The notes under the pieces were generated by a model. It did no database searches. It was not told where the DNA came from and worked only from the letters and a program-made list of their open reading frames with translations. DNA of 17,286 nucleotides from a bacterium. GTDB taxonomy: Bacteria > Patescibacteriota > Minisyncoccia > Phycocordibacterales > UBA918. The position numbers and the translations under genes were made by a program. Shown one piece after another: positions 7,566-13,806 of this stretch (its first letter is position 1; each line of letters opens with the position of its first letter). The stretch spans positions 1 through 17,286 of the forward strand of contig JAIYEC010000026.1 of assembly GCA_027487145.1 (NCBI GenBank), given 5' to 3'.

Positions 7566-8198
7566 TTATTGTCTCGGGATCTCTGTTTCTGTTGGACCGC
7601 CATCTAGAAAATCATCGGTTATTCGTGAAGGTGGCGGTGGAGTGTCTTGAGGAGGTAGAGTTTCAGCTGGTGGTGTGAAGTTGCCAGATCCAGTACCTGG
7701 TCTTTGGTTAGCAGGAGAAGGATTTCCGCTGTTCTTAGCAGCGCAAGGTCCACCAAATTCAGTATCAAAATCACGTTGCGTTGAAGTACAGTCAGATCCA
7801 GGTGTAGCATTTGAGTTAGTCCTTGGTGGAGTGGTAAATTCAACATCGTTCATTTGTACATAATCTGGAGTCGGGGCGGACCGGCCTTGCAACCCGATGC
7901 TTCCTGCTAGCAGGTTTACTACTCCCCAAAATATAATTAATGTAACAAATGCCAGTACGCTGTAAATGGCAAGATTTTTAGCATTTTCATGACCGTCATC
8001 TTCAGCTCCTTGAATGACAAAGAAACGAATAACATTAATCAAGAAAAACAGGAACGCTACCCCGATGGCGAAAGGGATTAAGATCTTATTAGTGAAGGTA
8101 AGGAACTTGCCAATTAAACCTTGGGCACTTAGGGTCTGAGCTAAAGCAATGCTCGGCAAGATAGGGAACAGCGACAAAAAGTAGAGAATCTTTTTCAT
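7566..8198 (-). CDS. Two-helix T4SS_pilin/VirB2-like membrane protein with Pro-rich tail
   Basis: A 210-residue protein. I start it at the ATG at 8198, where the protein begins MKKILYFLSLFPILPSIALA, a clear signal peptide; an in-frame ATG at 8249 lacks this. Two hydrophobic helices follow at about residues 38-60 and 75-98, joined by a short charged loop (IQGAEDDGHENAKN). This is the layout of the PF18895-type T4SS pilins common in CPR genomes and of VirB2/TrbC. The remaining half is a Pro/Thr/Asn-rich, probably extracellular, low-complexity tail with two cysteines, which is longer than usual for the family. The role is inferred: a subunit of a secretion or surface filament, or simply an envelope protein. 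A TATACT box lies 8 nt before the ATG and there is no SD, so it is probably leaderless. It is divergent from the 8331 gene and ends before a strong terminator. Confidence 0.7.
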   Translation of the reverse strand: MKKILYFLSLFPILPSIALAQTLSAQGLIGKFLTFTNKILIPFAIGVAFLFFLINVIRFFVIQGAEDDGHENAKNLAIYSVLAFVTLIIFWGVVNLLAGSIGLQGRSAPTPDYVQMNDVEFTTPPRTNSNATPGSDCTSTQRDFDTEFGGPCAAKNSGNPSPANQRPGTGSGNFTPPAETLPPQDTPPPPSRITDDFLDGGPTETEIPRQ

Positions 8199-8206
8199 GT
8201 AAATTA

Positions 8207-8212
8207 AGTATA
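8207..8212 (-). promoter_or_regulatory. -10 box of the pilin-like gene (leaderless)
   Basis: TATACT on the minus strand ends 8 nt before the ATG at 8198; the -35 is weak. Confidence 0.4.
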
Positions 8213-8225
8213 ACGTACCACCCAC

Positions 8226-8246
8226 TATACAGATAAAGTCTGTATA
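8226..8246. promoter_or_regulatory. 8-bp inverted repeat between divergent genes
   Basis: TATACAGA, a 5-nt spacer and TCTGTATA form a near-operator-like palindrome. It sits just upstream of the TTGACT -35 of the 8331 gene and just upstream of the -10 of the minus-strand gene, so one bound protein could affect both. Confidence 0.45.
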
Positions 8247-8248
8247 CA

Positions 8249-8276
8249 TTGACTTTTAGCATAAATATGCTATCAT
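8249..8276 (+). promoter_or_regulatory. Promoter of the small membrane protein gene
   Basis: TTGACT (8249-8254), a 16-nt spacer and TATCAT (8271-8276), with TGC before the -10 (extended). The start would be near 8283, leaving a leader of about 48 nt with an SD. Confidence 0.75.
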
Positions 8277-8330
8277 TTTAAACGATGCCAGAAAGTCTGG
8301 TATAAGATTATTTTTCAAGAGGGGATTCTG

Positions 8331-8561
8331 ATGAAAAATTTGTTCTGGAGACAGTCGACCAAAGACGACCGTCGTTGGTTCGGTACGTTCCGTGCCGAAA
8401 CCGACGGGTACAAAACCCGCTACGAATTCGTCCCGAGCATCCGCGGAGTGGCGGCAGGAATCATCGGGGCCACAATTGCTGTCGCGGTGGTATACGGTGT
8501 TTTGAATGTCGTATCAGCAGCCTATATCGTTATCGACACTTTCGTCGGAGATGTAATGTAG
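8331..8561 (+). CDS. Small single-helix membrane protein, unknown
   Basis: A 76-residue protein. GAGGGG lies 6-7 nt before the ATG, behind a near-consensus promoter. Residues 1-35 are soluble and charged (MKNLFWRQSTKDDRRW...), and residues 37-70 are one long hydrophobic stretch rich in Ala, Val, Ile and Gly. The basic N-terminus suggests N-in, C-out topology. It has no cysteine and no motif I recognise. It is GC-rich like the 1637-4551 genes and forms its own unit between a strong promoter and a terminator, which points to high expression. It could be a small envelope or holin-like protein, but nothing in the context supports a lytic role. Confidence 0.65.
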   Translation: MKNLFWRQSTKDDRRWFGTFRAETDGYKTRYEFVPSIRGVAAGIIGATIAVAVVYGVLNVVSAAYIVIDTFVGDVM

Positions 8562-8589
8562 GGGTAGCCGACCCGTGCGGCAACTTCAG

Positions 8590-8628
8590 AGGCTGGGGAG
8601 TGTAACGCTCCCTGGCCTTTTCTTTTTG
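8590..8628 (+). terminator. Intrinsic terminator of the 8331 gene
   Basis: AGGC..GGGAG (8590-8600) pairs with CTCCC..GCCT (8608-8618) and is followed by a T-rich run. It lies between convergent transcripts of this gene and the tRNA. Confidence 0.7.
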
Positions 8629-8642
8629 TATTCAATTCTCTG

Positions 8643-8716
8643 TCCGCGCTCTAGGATTCGAACCTAGGACCTTTCGAGTATCAGTCGAATGCTCTAGCCA
8701 ACTGAGCTAAGCGCGG
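8643..8716 (-). tRNA. ileT: tRNA-Ile(GAU)
   Basis: A complete cloverleaf on the minus strand. The acceptor is CCGCGCT/AGCGCGG, the D arm is GCTC..GAGC with AGTTGGCTA, and the anticodon stem TTCGA/TCGAA encloses the loop CTGATAC, giving anticodon GAT. The variable region is AGGTC, and the T arm is CTAGG-TTCGAAT-CCTAG. The discriminator is A and the CCA end is not encoded. Two more base pairs extend the acceptor outward in the precursor. In many bacteria this tRNA sits in the 16S-23S spacer; here it is 1.6 kb from the 16S on the opposite strand, alone. Confidence 0.95.
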
Positions 8717-8722
8717 ACAAAG

Positions 8723-8750
8723 AATTTAATATAATCTGTACAAGTGGCAA
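8723..8750 (-). promoter_or_regulatory. Putative tRNA-Ile promoter
   Basis: On the minus strand TTGCCA (8750-8745), a 16-nt spacer and TAAATT (8728-8723) end 6 nt before the mature tRNA. An inverted repeat, ATAATCTGT/ACAGATTAT (8731-8739 and 8759-8767), overlaps it. Confidence 0.4.
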
Positions 8751-8778
8751 GAACTATAACAGATTATTATAAAAAATG

Positions 8779-8816
8779 AAACCCAGCCCTAGGCTTTGCC
8801 TAGGGCTGGGGTTTTT
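8779..8816. terminator. Strong hairpin between divergent promoters
   Basis: CCCAGCCCTAGGC and its exact complement surround a TTT loop, with T-rich flanks on both strands. No gene ends here: the tRNA promoter lies on one side and the 8919 promoter on the other. It may insulate the two units from read-through. Confidence 0.75.
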
Positions 8817-8843
8817 AGAGTAAGGGGTGGCAAGGAGACAGGT

Positions 8844-8871
8844 TTGACTTTTTATATAAATACGGTATTAT
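8844..8871 (+). promoter_or_regulatory. Promoter of the beta-barrel-like gene
   Basis: TTGACT (8844-8849), a 16-nt spacer and TATTAT (8866-8871). The start would be near 8878, giving a leader of about 40 nt with GAAGGGG before the ATG. Confidence 0.75.
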
Positions 8872-8918
8872 ATTTTTCATACGCACATTTTGTTTTTTGA
8901 TGTTGAAGGGGAATTCAC

Positions 8919-9671
8919 ATGCTCTCATTTTCTTTGGCTGCAGTCCTTGCGACCACAGCCCCGTCCGTGGTTGCTTCTGAAGAGTCCGTACCCACTGCTG
9001 AAGAGTCATTTCGACTCGAAGATCTCCCATCGACCGAAGGCCCGCTGGCGACCAAAAAAACGATCGATATCGAGCTTGAAGCTGCCCTCTGGTCGGGTTT
9101 CACCGACTCAGACCTGTTTGAGCAGGTGGAGGGGCCGACCCAGGACCTGTTCCTGACTGTCAATCTTACCGACAGGCTCAGCCTGGTTGTCTGGAACATC
9201 CAGTCAATCAAACTTGATCCACAAGTTGGTGATGAACTCTATATGGCTATGTCCTACGAGCTACCGCTCGGTAAGGACGTCACCTTCCGGCTCGAGGCCG
9301 GTCGGTCCCGGACAAAGGGGTTCAATGATATGTGGATCCTGACTGGCGAGGTACGGTATCGGGCGATTGATTTTACCATCACTGAGTTTGTGGTGGACAA
9401 TGGCCCGAGACTTGATCCTGAGGACGGTGAGAATGCTACTCGCTTTCAGTTCGGGTACACGTTGCCTGGAATTCACGGTGTCCAGAGTCGAGTCATGCTG
9501 ACGCATGAAAAAGGCTTTGGTTTGCCCACCATCACCACGGTTGGCGTGGAGGCAGAGCTTCCACTCTCCAACCGCTGGTCGCTGCGAGGGGAGGTGATTG
9601 TACCGCTCTTTAAGGAGCCGTTAGATAACCGAAACCCCGCTTTCATGGCGGGTGTCTCATACCGGTTCTGA
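8919..9671 (+). CDS. Exported beta-rich protein resembling an outer-membrane beta-barrel
   Basis: A 250-residue protein starting at an ATG 7 nt after GAAGGGG. Residues 1-19 look like a signal peptide (MLSFSLAAVLATTAPSVVA), though its N-region lacks Lys or Arg. After an acidic linker (20-45), the rest is a series of amphipathic beta-strands of 8-12 residues joined by short turns and polar loops, for example DLFLTVNLTDRLSLVVWN, DELYMAMSYELPLGKDVTFR, WILTGEVRYRAIDFTITEF and NRWSLRGEVIVPLF. It ends FMAGVSYRF, with the terminal aromatic pattern and final Phe typical of Gram-negative outer-membrane proteins. CPR cells are thought to lack an outer membrane, so a true porin role is doubtful. A secreted beta-sheet surface protein or an acquired gene are alternatives. 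No cysteines. GC-rich, single-gene unit. Confidence 0.7.
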   Translation: MLSFSLAAVLATTAPSVVASEESVPTAEESFRLEDLPSTEGPLATKKTIDIELEAALWSGFTDSDLFEQVEGPTQDLFLTVNLTDRLSLVVWNIQSIKLDPQVGDELYMAMSYELPLGKDVTFRLEAGRSRTKGFNDMWILTGEVRYRAIDFTITEFVVDNGPRLDPEDGENATRFQFGYTLPGIHGVQSRVMLTHEKGFGLPTITTVGVEAELPLSNRWSLRGEVIVPLFKEPLDNRNPAFMAGVSYRF

Positions 9672-9674
9672 CGA

Positions 9675-9722
9675 CAGGCCGGAGGAGGAGGGGTAACACC
9701 TTCCTCCTCGCGGTCTTTTTTG
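9675..9722 (+). terminator. Intrinsic terminator of the beta-barrel-like gene
   Basis: GGAGGAG and CTCCTC arms (9682-9709) enclose a GGTAACACC loop, followed by CTTTTTTG. Confidence 0.7.
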
Positions 9723-9736
9723 TTCTCTATATACTG

Positions 9737-9765
9737 TTGACGATTATACACTTTGCCACCATGAT
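9737..9765 (+). promoter_or_regulatory. Putative promoter of the 9797 gene
   Basis: TTGACG (9737-9742), a 17-nt spacer and CATGAT (9760-9765). The -10 is imperfect, but the position suits a 25-nt leader containing the SD. Confidence 0.45.
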
Positions 9766-9796
9766 AAAAGGTGGGGTACATGAAGAGGAGGGAACG

Positions 9797-10108
9797 ATGT
9801 TCTGTTTAACAATTCTAGCGTCGCTCTGTGTAGCAACAATACCCATCGGTGAAGTTCCGCCCGTGAGGAAAGCGTTTGATCTTCGCTCGCTGCCAGGCTC
9901 TTATGAGTCAGCGAAGCCGCTGCCGCGTTCAGAAGAAAATGTCTCACCGAAAGAAGCGACGTCTCCCTGGTCGCTTGATAGCACCAGTAACCATCACCAG
10001 TTGACCTTTGAACCGAAACAGAAGCGATTCGCACCGGGCGTCACGGCTGTGCCGGCCCAGGTAACGTTCCGCTACAGCTTCGATAGGGGAAGGCTGTATA
10101 GCAACTGA
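9797..10108 (+). CDS. Small secreted protein, unknown
   Basis: A 103-residue protein. I chose the ATG at 9797 because GAGGAGGG sits 4 nt before it; an earlier in-frame ATG at 9761 has no SD and lies in the promoter. Residues 1-18 form a short hydrophobic signal-like segment (MFCLTILASLCVATIPIG). The mature part is polar, rich in Pro, Ser, Glu and Arg, without a membrane segment. AFDLRSLPGSYESAKPLP at 26-43 recalls SFRLEDLPSTEGPLATKK in the N-terminal linker of the preceding beta-rich protein, so the two may share an export or anchoring segment (weak evidence). The end, VTFRYSFDRGRLYSN, is beta-like. I recognise no family. Confidence 0.6.
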   Translation: MFCLTILASLCVATIPIGEVPPVRKAFDLRSLPGSYESAKPLPRSEENVSPKEATSPWSLDSTSNHHQLTFEPKQKRFAPGVTAVPAQVTFRYSFDRGRLYSN

Positions 10109-10117
10109 AGAAGGGGC

Positions 10118-10157
10118 GAGCGAGAGGTTTGGGTGTATCCCGGCTTCTCGCTCTTTT
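10118..10157 (+). terminator. Intrinsic terminator of the 9797 gene
   Basis: GAGCGAGA (10118-10125) pairs with TCTCGCTC (10146-10153), followed by TTTT. Its T-run overlaps the -35 of the next promoter. Confidence 0.7.
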
Positions 10158-10184
10158 GTATTGTGACTATCTATCAGGTACACT
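10156..10184 (+). promoter_or_regulatory. ltrA promoter (leaderless)
   Basis: TTGTAT (10156-10161), a 17-nt spacer and TACACT (10179-10184) end 6 nt before the ATG. Confidence 0.5.
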
Positions 10185-10190
10185 CTACCT

Positions 10191-11285
10191 ATGATAGTAG
10201 ACCCAAAGCGCGCGTCTTGGCTAGAACTCTTTTATGATGTGGCATTTGTGGCTCTAGTGGCACAGCTAACGTATCTTGCGTATGAGCACCATCATACCTT
10301 ACAAGAACTCTATACAATATTTATTGTTGGGTACACCATCTTTATTGCCTGGTGGGCGACTACCGCCAATCGTAACTTGCAACCGACCGAAACGGCTGGA
10401 GATAAATTTTTCATCCAACTGCAGATGGTGGCAGCCTTTTTGATGAGTCTCACTATGAACCCGGTATTTACCGGAGAGTATCTCTGGTTTTTTCTGACTT
10501 TCGGATTACTACGCTTCTTGCAGGCCTTTATGTTAGTACGTATGTATCTACAACATAAAGAAACCCGCCCGGCTACCTATAACATTCTGGAGGGGTTGCT
10601 CATTGGAGCAGGGCTATGGATACTAGCAGCGTTTGCACCAGCTCCGTATGTGTTTGTGCTCGCTGGCATGGCCCTGGCAGTTGACGTTCTCACTCCCCTT
10701 ACAAGAGGAAGAGGGAATACCAAGCGGTATCTTAATGTCTACCACCTTCAAGAACGACTGGGACTTTTTATGATGCTGGTGATTGGTGAAAGTATGATTG
10801 TGGTGGCATTATCTAATACTGCCTCTGGGTTTGCTCCCGTTGAGACAGCGATTATTTTTTCTGGACTCTTTATGATGATTGCCTTATGGTGGTTATACTT
10901 TGAGCATGGTGATGACCATAGCGGTGTTCGTCCTACTAATCTTTTCTTGTTTTTACATTCTCACGGATTTATGTTCGGTAGTATCATTCTACTTTCAGTG
11001 GGGTACAAGTTAGCAATTTCTTATCCGCAATCAATTGAGGCGTTCTCATTTGTAGCTGCTGGTTCATTTGGAATTGCGTGCACATTGTGTGTTATGCGAT
11101 TGATGGTTCATAAACCTCAACGACGTGCCATGAGTATTGTTGGTGGATTTTTTATCCTTGGTGGAGGAGTCTTGTATTTAGGACTTGAGGAACTGAGAAC
11201 AGTTGAAGCCACACTAGCCCTTACCTCACTGTTTGGGATAGTGGCAGTGTGTGATCGTTTACGGTTGTTTAGTGCTCGGTTATAG
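10191..11285 (+). CDS. ltrA: Low temperature requirement protein A (LtrA) family membrane protein
   Basis: A 364-residue polytopic membrane protein with about ten hydrophobic segments, near the usual length for the family (PF06772). The N-terminal SWLELFYDVAFVALVAQLT matches the LtrA opening signature, and HLQERLGLFMMLVIGESMIV at about 184-203 matches the conserved ER-GL----GES motif. ALWWLYFEHG (about 236-245) is another typical segment. LtrA was named from a Listeria mutant that grew poorly at low temperature; its biochemical activity is not established. The ATG follows a -10-like box by 6 nt with no SD. It is followed 9 nt later by the convergent stop of the minus-strand gene. Base composition is AT-richer than the flanking secreted-protein genes. 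Confidence 0.85.
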   Translation: MIVDPKRASWLELFYDVAFVALVAQLTYLAYEHHHTLQELYTIFIVGYTIFIAWWATTANRNLQPTETAGDKFFIQLQMVAAFLMSLTMNPVFTGEYLWFFLTFGLLRFLQAFMLVRMYLQHKETRPATYNILEGLLIGAGLWILAAFAPAPYVFVLAGMALAVDVLTPLTRGRGNTKRYLNVYHLQERLGLFMMLVIGESMIVVALSNTASGFAPVETAIIFSGLFMMIALWWLYFEHGDDHSGVRPTNLFLFLHSHGFMFGSIILLSVGYKLAISYPQSIEAFSFVAAGSFGIACTLCVMRLMVHKPQRRAMSIVGGFFILGGGVLYLGLEELRTVEATLALTSLFGIVAVCDRLRLFSARL

Positions 11286-11294
11286 AGATGATTT

Positions 11295-11498
11295 CTATGG
11301 CTCAAAATCAGTCACCTGTTCAATAGGGGCATTAGCTGCTTGTTCTAAAAATGTTGCGTCGGCATCAAATTCGGCAGCTACGGAATTTAAGTTTTTTGTC
11401 ATTCCGTATACAAAGATGGCAAACATACCAATGAGTCCCCATGCAACATAGGGAAATATTTTAAATGATTCTAGTTTTCGGTCAGTAGGCCGTTGCAT
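11295..11498 (-). CDS. Small single-helix membrane protein, unknown
   Basis: A 67-residue protein beginning MQRPTDRKLESFK at an ATG at 11498-11496. One membrane helix lies at about 14-34 (FPYVAWGLIGMFAIFVYGM), followed by an acidic tail ending TDFEP. The basic N-terminus and acidic C-terminus suggest N-in, C-out. A longer in-frame start upstream would run through the murD start region on the other strand and is unlikely. TATACT ends 9 nt before the ATG, without SD. It is divergent from murD across 54 nt, so the two promoters are packed back to back. I recognise no family, but the sequence reads like a real short CPR protein rather than a shadow. Confidence 0.6.
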   Translation of the reverse strand: MQRPTDRKLESFKIFPYVAWGLIGMFAIFVYGMTKNLNSVAAEFDADATFLEQAANAPIEQVTDFEP

Positions 11499-11552
11499 GT
11501 CTCTAAAAGTATACACTATAGATTTTTCTAGAGAATCGCTTATGATGGTGCA
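11499..11552. promoter_or_regulatory. Back-to-back promoters for murD and the small membrane protein
   Basis: In 54 nt, TATGAT (11541-11546) ends 6 nt before the murD ATG, and on the minus strand TATACT (11513-11508) ends 9 nt before the other start. No SD is present for either gene. A near-palindrome, GATTTTTCTAGAGAATC, lies in the middle (11521-11537). Confidence 0.45.
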
Positions 11553-12947
11553 ATGAAATACGGAGACTATTTTAAAGGGAAGAGGGTGACGGTGATGCGG
11601 ATTGGTCTTATCGGGCGAGGTATTGGAGATGCTGCATATATGGCGGAGGCAGGAGCTTTTATTACTGTTGTTGATGCTGCTTCGCAAGAGGTGATGCAAC
11701 CTGCGATTGATGCCCTTTCACATTTTTCAAATATCACATTCAAATTTGGCCCATATGATTTTGCCGATTTTAAAGAGGCAGATTTTGTACTGGTGGGGGC
11801 AGGTGCACCACTTGATGAACCAGTGTTGGTAGCTTGTAAGGAAGCCGGGATACAACTCAAGCAAAGCGCGGCACTCTTTGCTGAACTTTCTGGCGTCCCT
11901 ATCATTGGGATAACCGGAACTCGCGGAAAGTCTACTGTGACGCATATGATTTATCATACGCTCTCAACCACGTTTGAGGGTTCGGTATTACTCGGAGGCA
12001 ATGTTCGTGGGTTATCAAACCTGCAACTCTTAAAACAAGTAGAAGAAGATTCGGTCGCAGTGATGGAACTTGATTCGTGGCAACTGCAAGGGTTTGGGTG
12101 GGCCAAGCGATCGCCACAGGTGGCGGTCTTTACTACCTTCATGGAGGATCATCTCAATTACTACATGGCGGGCGGAAGAAATAAAGACGAAGCAATGCAG
12201 ATATATTTTGAAGATAAAGCAAATATCTTCCGGTATCAAGAAGACCACGATACTCTCGTGACAACACCTGAAGTATTTGAATGGGCCAAGAAGTTACCGA
12301 GCGGAACCTTGGGGCAAGAGGTTGTTTTGGTAGACAGTTCAATTATTCCCGAAGATGCCATCTTGGCTATGCCAGGAGAACACAATCGCCTGAATGCTGC
12401 GCTCGCCTACAAAGCCTTAGAAGCACTTGGTCTTACCGAAGAAGAGATTTTTGCAGGTCTCGCTTCGTTTCCCGGAGTCGAAGGACGCCTCCAATATCTC
12501 GGTGAAATTAATGATGTAAAGATCTACAACGACAATAACGCCACCACTCCGCAAGCCGTCATTATGGGAATGAAAGCGGTGGGAAGTAGTGATGATAAAA
12601 ATGTGATTTGGCTTGGTGGGGGAGCCAAGAAAGACGTCTCGTTAGACGAGCTTCGCCAGACTATTCCTCAGTACTGCAAAAAAGTCGTCCTCCTTTCGGG
12701 CACTGGAACAGATGAGCTCCTCAAACACGAAACCGAACATAGTACGATTAATCGTACTATAGAAGGAGCGCCGGTCTTGGTGGTAGATAGCCTTGCCGAG
12801 GCCGTTAAGGCGGCGCTCGCAGATGGTCAGCCGGGGGATGTTCTTCTCTTTAGTCCAGGCTTTGCCTCGTTTGGGTTATTTAAAAACGAATACGAGCGCA
12901 ATGATCAGTTTCTCACTATTATTAATAGTCTCACTGCTAAAGTATAA
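11553..12947 (+). CDS. murD: UDP-N-acetylmuramoyl-L-alanine--D-glutamate ligase
   Basis: A 464-residue cytoplasmic Mur ligase adding D-glutamate to UDP-MurNAc-L-Ala with ATP. The N-terminal Rossmann-like domain (about 10-95) shows VMRIGLIGRGIGDAAYMAEA. The ATP-binding loop is ITGTRGKSTVT (120-130), where many MurD proteins have SNGKST. VMELDSWQLQG (170-180) matches the MurD ELSSFQL motif, and FMEDHLNYY matches the EDHLD motif. The C-terminal domain contains PGEHNRLNAALAYKA, FPGVEGRLQYLG, YNDNNATTP and WLGGGAKKD, all typical of MurD. Length is normal. It has no SD and a -10-like box 6 nt before the ATG. Downstream are a shared terminator, the pgeF-like gene on the minus strand, and murC, so precursor synthesis genes are grouped but not in one operon. 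Confidence 0.93.
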   Translation: MKYGDYFKGKRVTVMRIGLIGRGIGDAAYMAEAGAFITVVDAASQEVMQPAIDALSHFSNITFKFGPYDFADFKEADFVLVGAGAPLDEPVLVACKEAGIQLKQSAALFAELSGVPIIGITGTRGKSTVTHMIYHTLSTTFEGSVLLGGNVRGLSNLQLLKQVEEDSVAVMELDSWQLQGFGWAKRSPQVAVFTTFMEDHLNYYMAGGRNKDEAMQIYFEDKANIFRYQEDHDTLVTTPEVFEWAKKLPSGTLGQEVVLVDSSIIPEDAILAMPGEHNRLNAALAYKALEALGLTEEEIFAGLASFPGVEGRLQYLGEINDVKIYNDNNATTPQAVIMGMKAVGSSDDKNVIWLGGGAKKDVSLDELRQTIPQYCKKVVLLSGTGTDELLKHETEHSTINRTIEGAPVLVVDSLAEAVKAALADGQPGDVLLFSPGFASFGLFKNEYERNDQFLTIINSLTAKV

Positions 12948-12951
12948 AAAT

Positions 12952-12981
12952 GGCTCGGCCGCGTTTGCGGCCGAGCCTCTT
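12952..12981. terminator. Shared terminator between murD and the pgeF-like gene
   Basis: GGCTCGGCCGC, a GTTT loop and its exact complement (12967-12977) form an 11-bp stem, with TCTTT on the plus side and TTTTTA on the minus side, so it can end both convergent transcripts. Confidence 0.85.
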
Positions 12982-12983
12982 TG

Positions 12984-13697
12984 TCAGTTCACCAACACCA
13001 CAATGGTGTTTCGATGCTGGTCCCCACAACGATAGCTTGAGAGTCCCGGATCCTCCTTCGTGCACCGACTATCGAGTTCAATGTTCACCTCAGGAATACC
13101 TTCATGCCGAAGTTCATGCTTGATTCGACGGACAAGATCAAGTTCTCCCAGTGATCGATCTTCACCAAAGTCGATAGCGTTGTAGAAGTCTGCCACCAAA
13201 GTGGGGTCTTCATCATGGATGTAACATCGACCACAGATACCTGGGGTGATGTACGCCGACAGATGAACTCTATCAACCTCTCTAAAGTGACTAAGGATCG
13301 TCGTAACCATGTTGCCACACTGCTTGCCTGGTTTGCACGGCTTCATGCCGTACTTTCCACAGTGTCCCATGACCACCTTGCCGGTTGTGTCATCCTGGAC
13401 CACCAAGAAAGGACAGTCCGCTGTTTGAAACATAAAGGTGGCTGGTTCAACATCTTTATAGACAGCACCGTCAGCAAAGATGGTGCTTTGCGGGACCATG
13501 GTTCGGAGGGTTCCAAAACCCGGGCTCTCACTGGTTGAAGCGAGCACAGTTAACATGGCATTTTGTCGCCACTCGCCGGTAATCCCGGCGATATCGTCAA
13601 CAGCTTTGGGCCAATCGTTAATGTCACGCTTTGGCTGCTTTCCAGCAAAAAAGATTTGCAGAGGGAAGTTGGTTCTGCTTTTAAAGATCGGTTTCAA
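12984..13697 (-). CDS. PgeF/YfiH-like (laccase-domain) protein, atypical active site
   Basis: A 237-residue protein starting at TTG (13697), with AGGGGAG 7 nt upstream. The body matches the Cu-oxidase_4/YfiH family: TADCPFLVV (92-100, Cys95), VVMGHCGKYG (108-117, His112) in place of the usual HAGWRG, TPGICGRCYI (151-160), and RCTKEDPGLSSYR (211-223). E. coli YfiH (PgeF) removes wrongly built UDP-MurNAc-L-Ser made by MurC; other members act on nucleosides. The neighbouring murC and murD fit the peptidoglycan editing role. Odd points: there is no histidine at all before His112, so the first of the usual His-Cys-His metal ligands is missing, and the loop after His112 contains extra cysteines (113, 121, 127). 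It could be active in another way or be a different family branch. It has its own promoter, TTGACA-17-TAGTAT. Confidence 0.8.
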   Translation of the reverse strand: MKPIFKSRTNFPLQIFFAGKQPKRDINDWPKAVDDIAGITGEWRQNAMLTVLASTSESPGFGTLRTMVPQSTIFADGAVYKDVEPATFMFQTADCPFLVVQDDTTGKVVMGHCGKYGMKPCKPGKQCGNMVTTILSHFREVDRVHLSAYITPGICGRCYIHDEDPTLVADFYNAIDFGEDRSLGELDLVRRIKHELRHEGIPEVNIELDSRCTKEDPGLSSYRCGDQHRNTIVVLVN

Positions 13698-13737
13698 GGT
13701 ATTTCTCCCCTAACACAGTAGCTAGTTGTCCTTCGCG

Positions 13738-13766
13738 ATACTATGCCAGTTTTTATGCTATGTCAA
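13738..13766 (-). promoter_or_regulatory. Promoter of the pgeF-like gene
   Basis: On the minus strand consensus TTGACA (13766-13761), a 17-nt spacer and TAGTAT (13743-13738). The leader is about 35 nt and contains the SD. Confidence 0.65.
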
Positions 13767-13789
13767 AAGAGGGTGGTCCTATAATTTGG

Positions 13790-13798
13790 TGGTATCAT
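13790..13798 (+). promoter_or_regulatory. Extended -10 of murC (leaderless)
   Basis: TGG followed by TATCAT (13793-13798) ends 8 nt before the murC ATG. The layout is the same as at 129-146. A TATAAT at 13780-13785 is an alternative. Confidence 0.5.
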
Positions 13799-13806
13799 AG
13801 TGGGCT

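Noticed and set aside
8641..8718. Selenocysteine-type tRNA because the acceptor can be drawn with 9 bp
   Set aside because: Normal U8-A9 and a 4-bp D stem fit a standard 7-bp acceptor; anticodon GAU and the rest match tRNA-Ile. The two outer pairs belong to the precursor.
8331..10108. Integron-like gene cassettes, because single genes with their own signals follow each other
   Set aside because: No attC-like sites or integrase are visible; each unit instead has its own promoter and intrinsic terminator.
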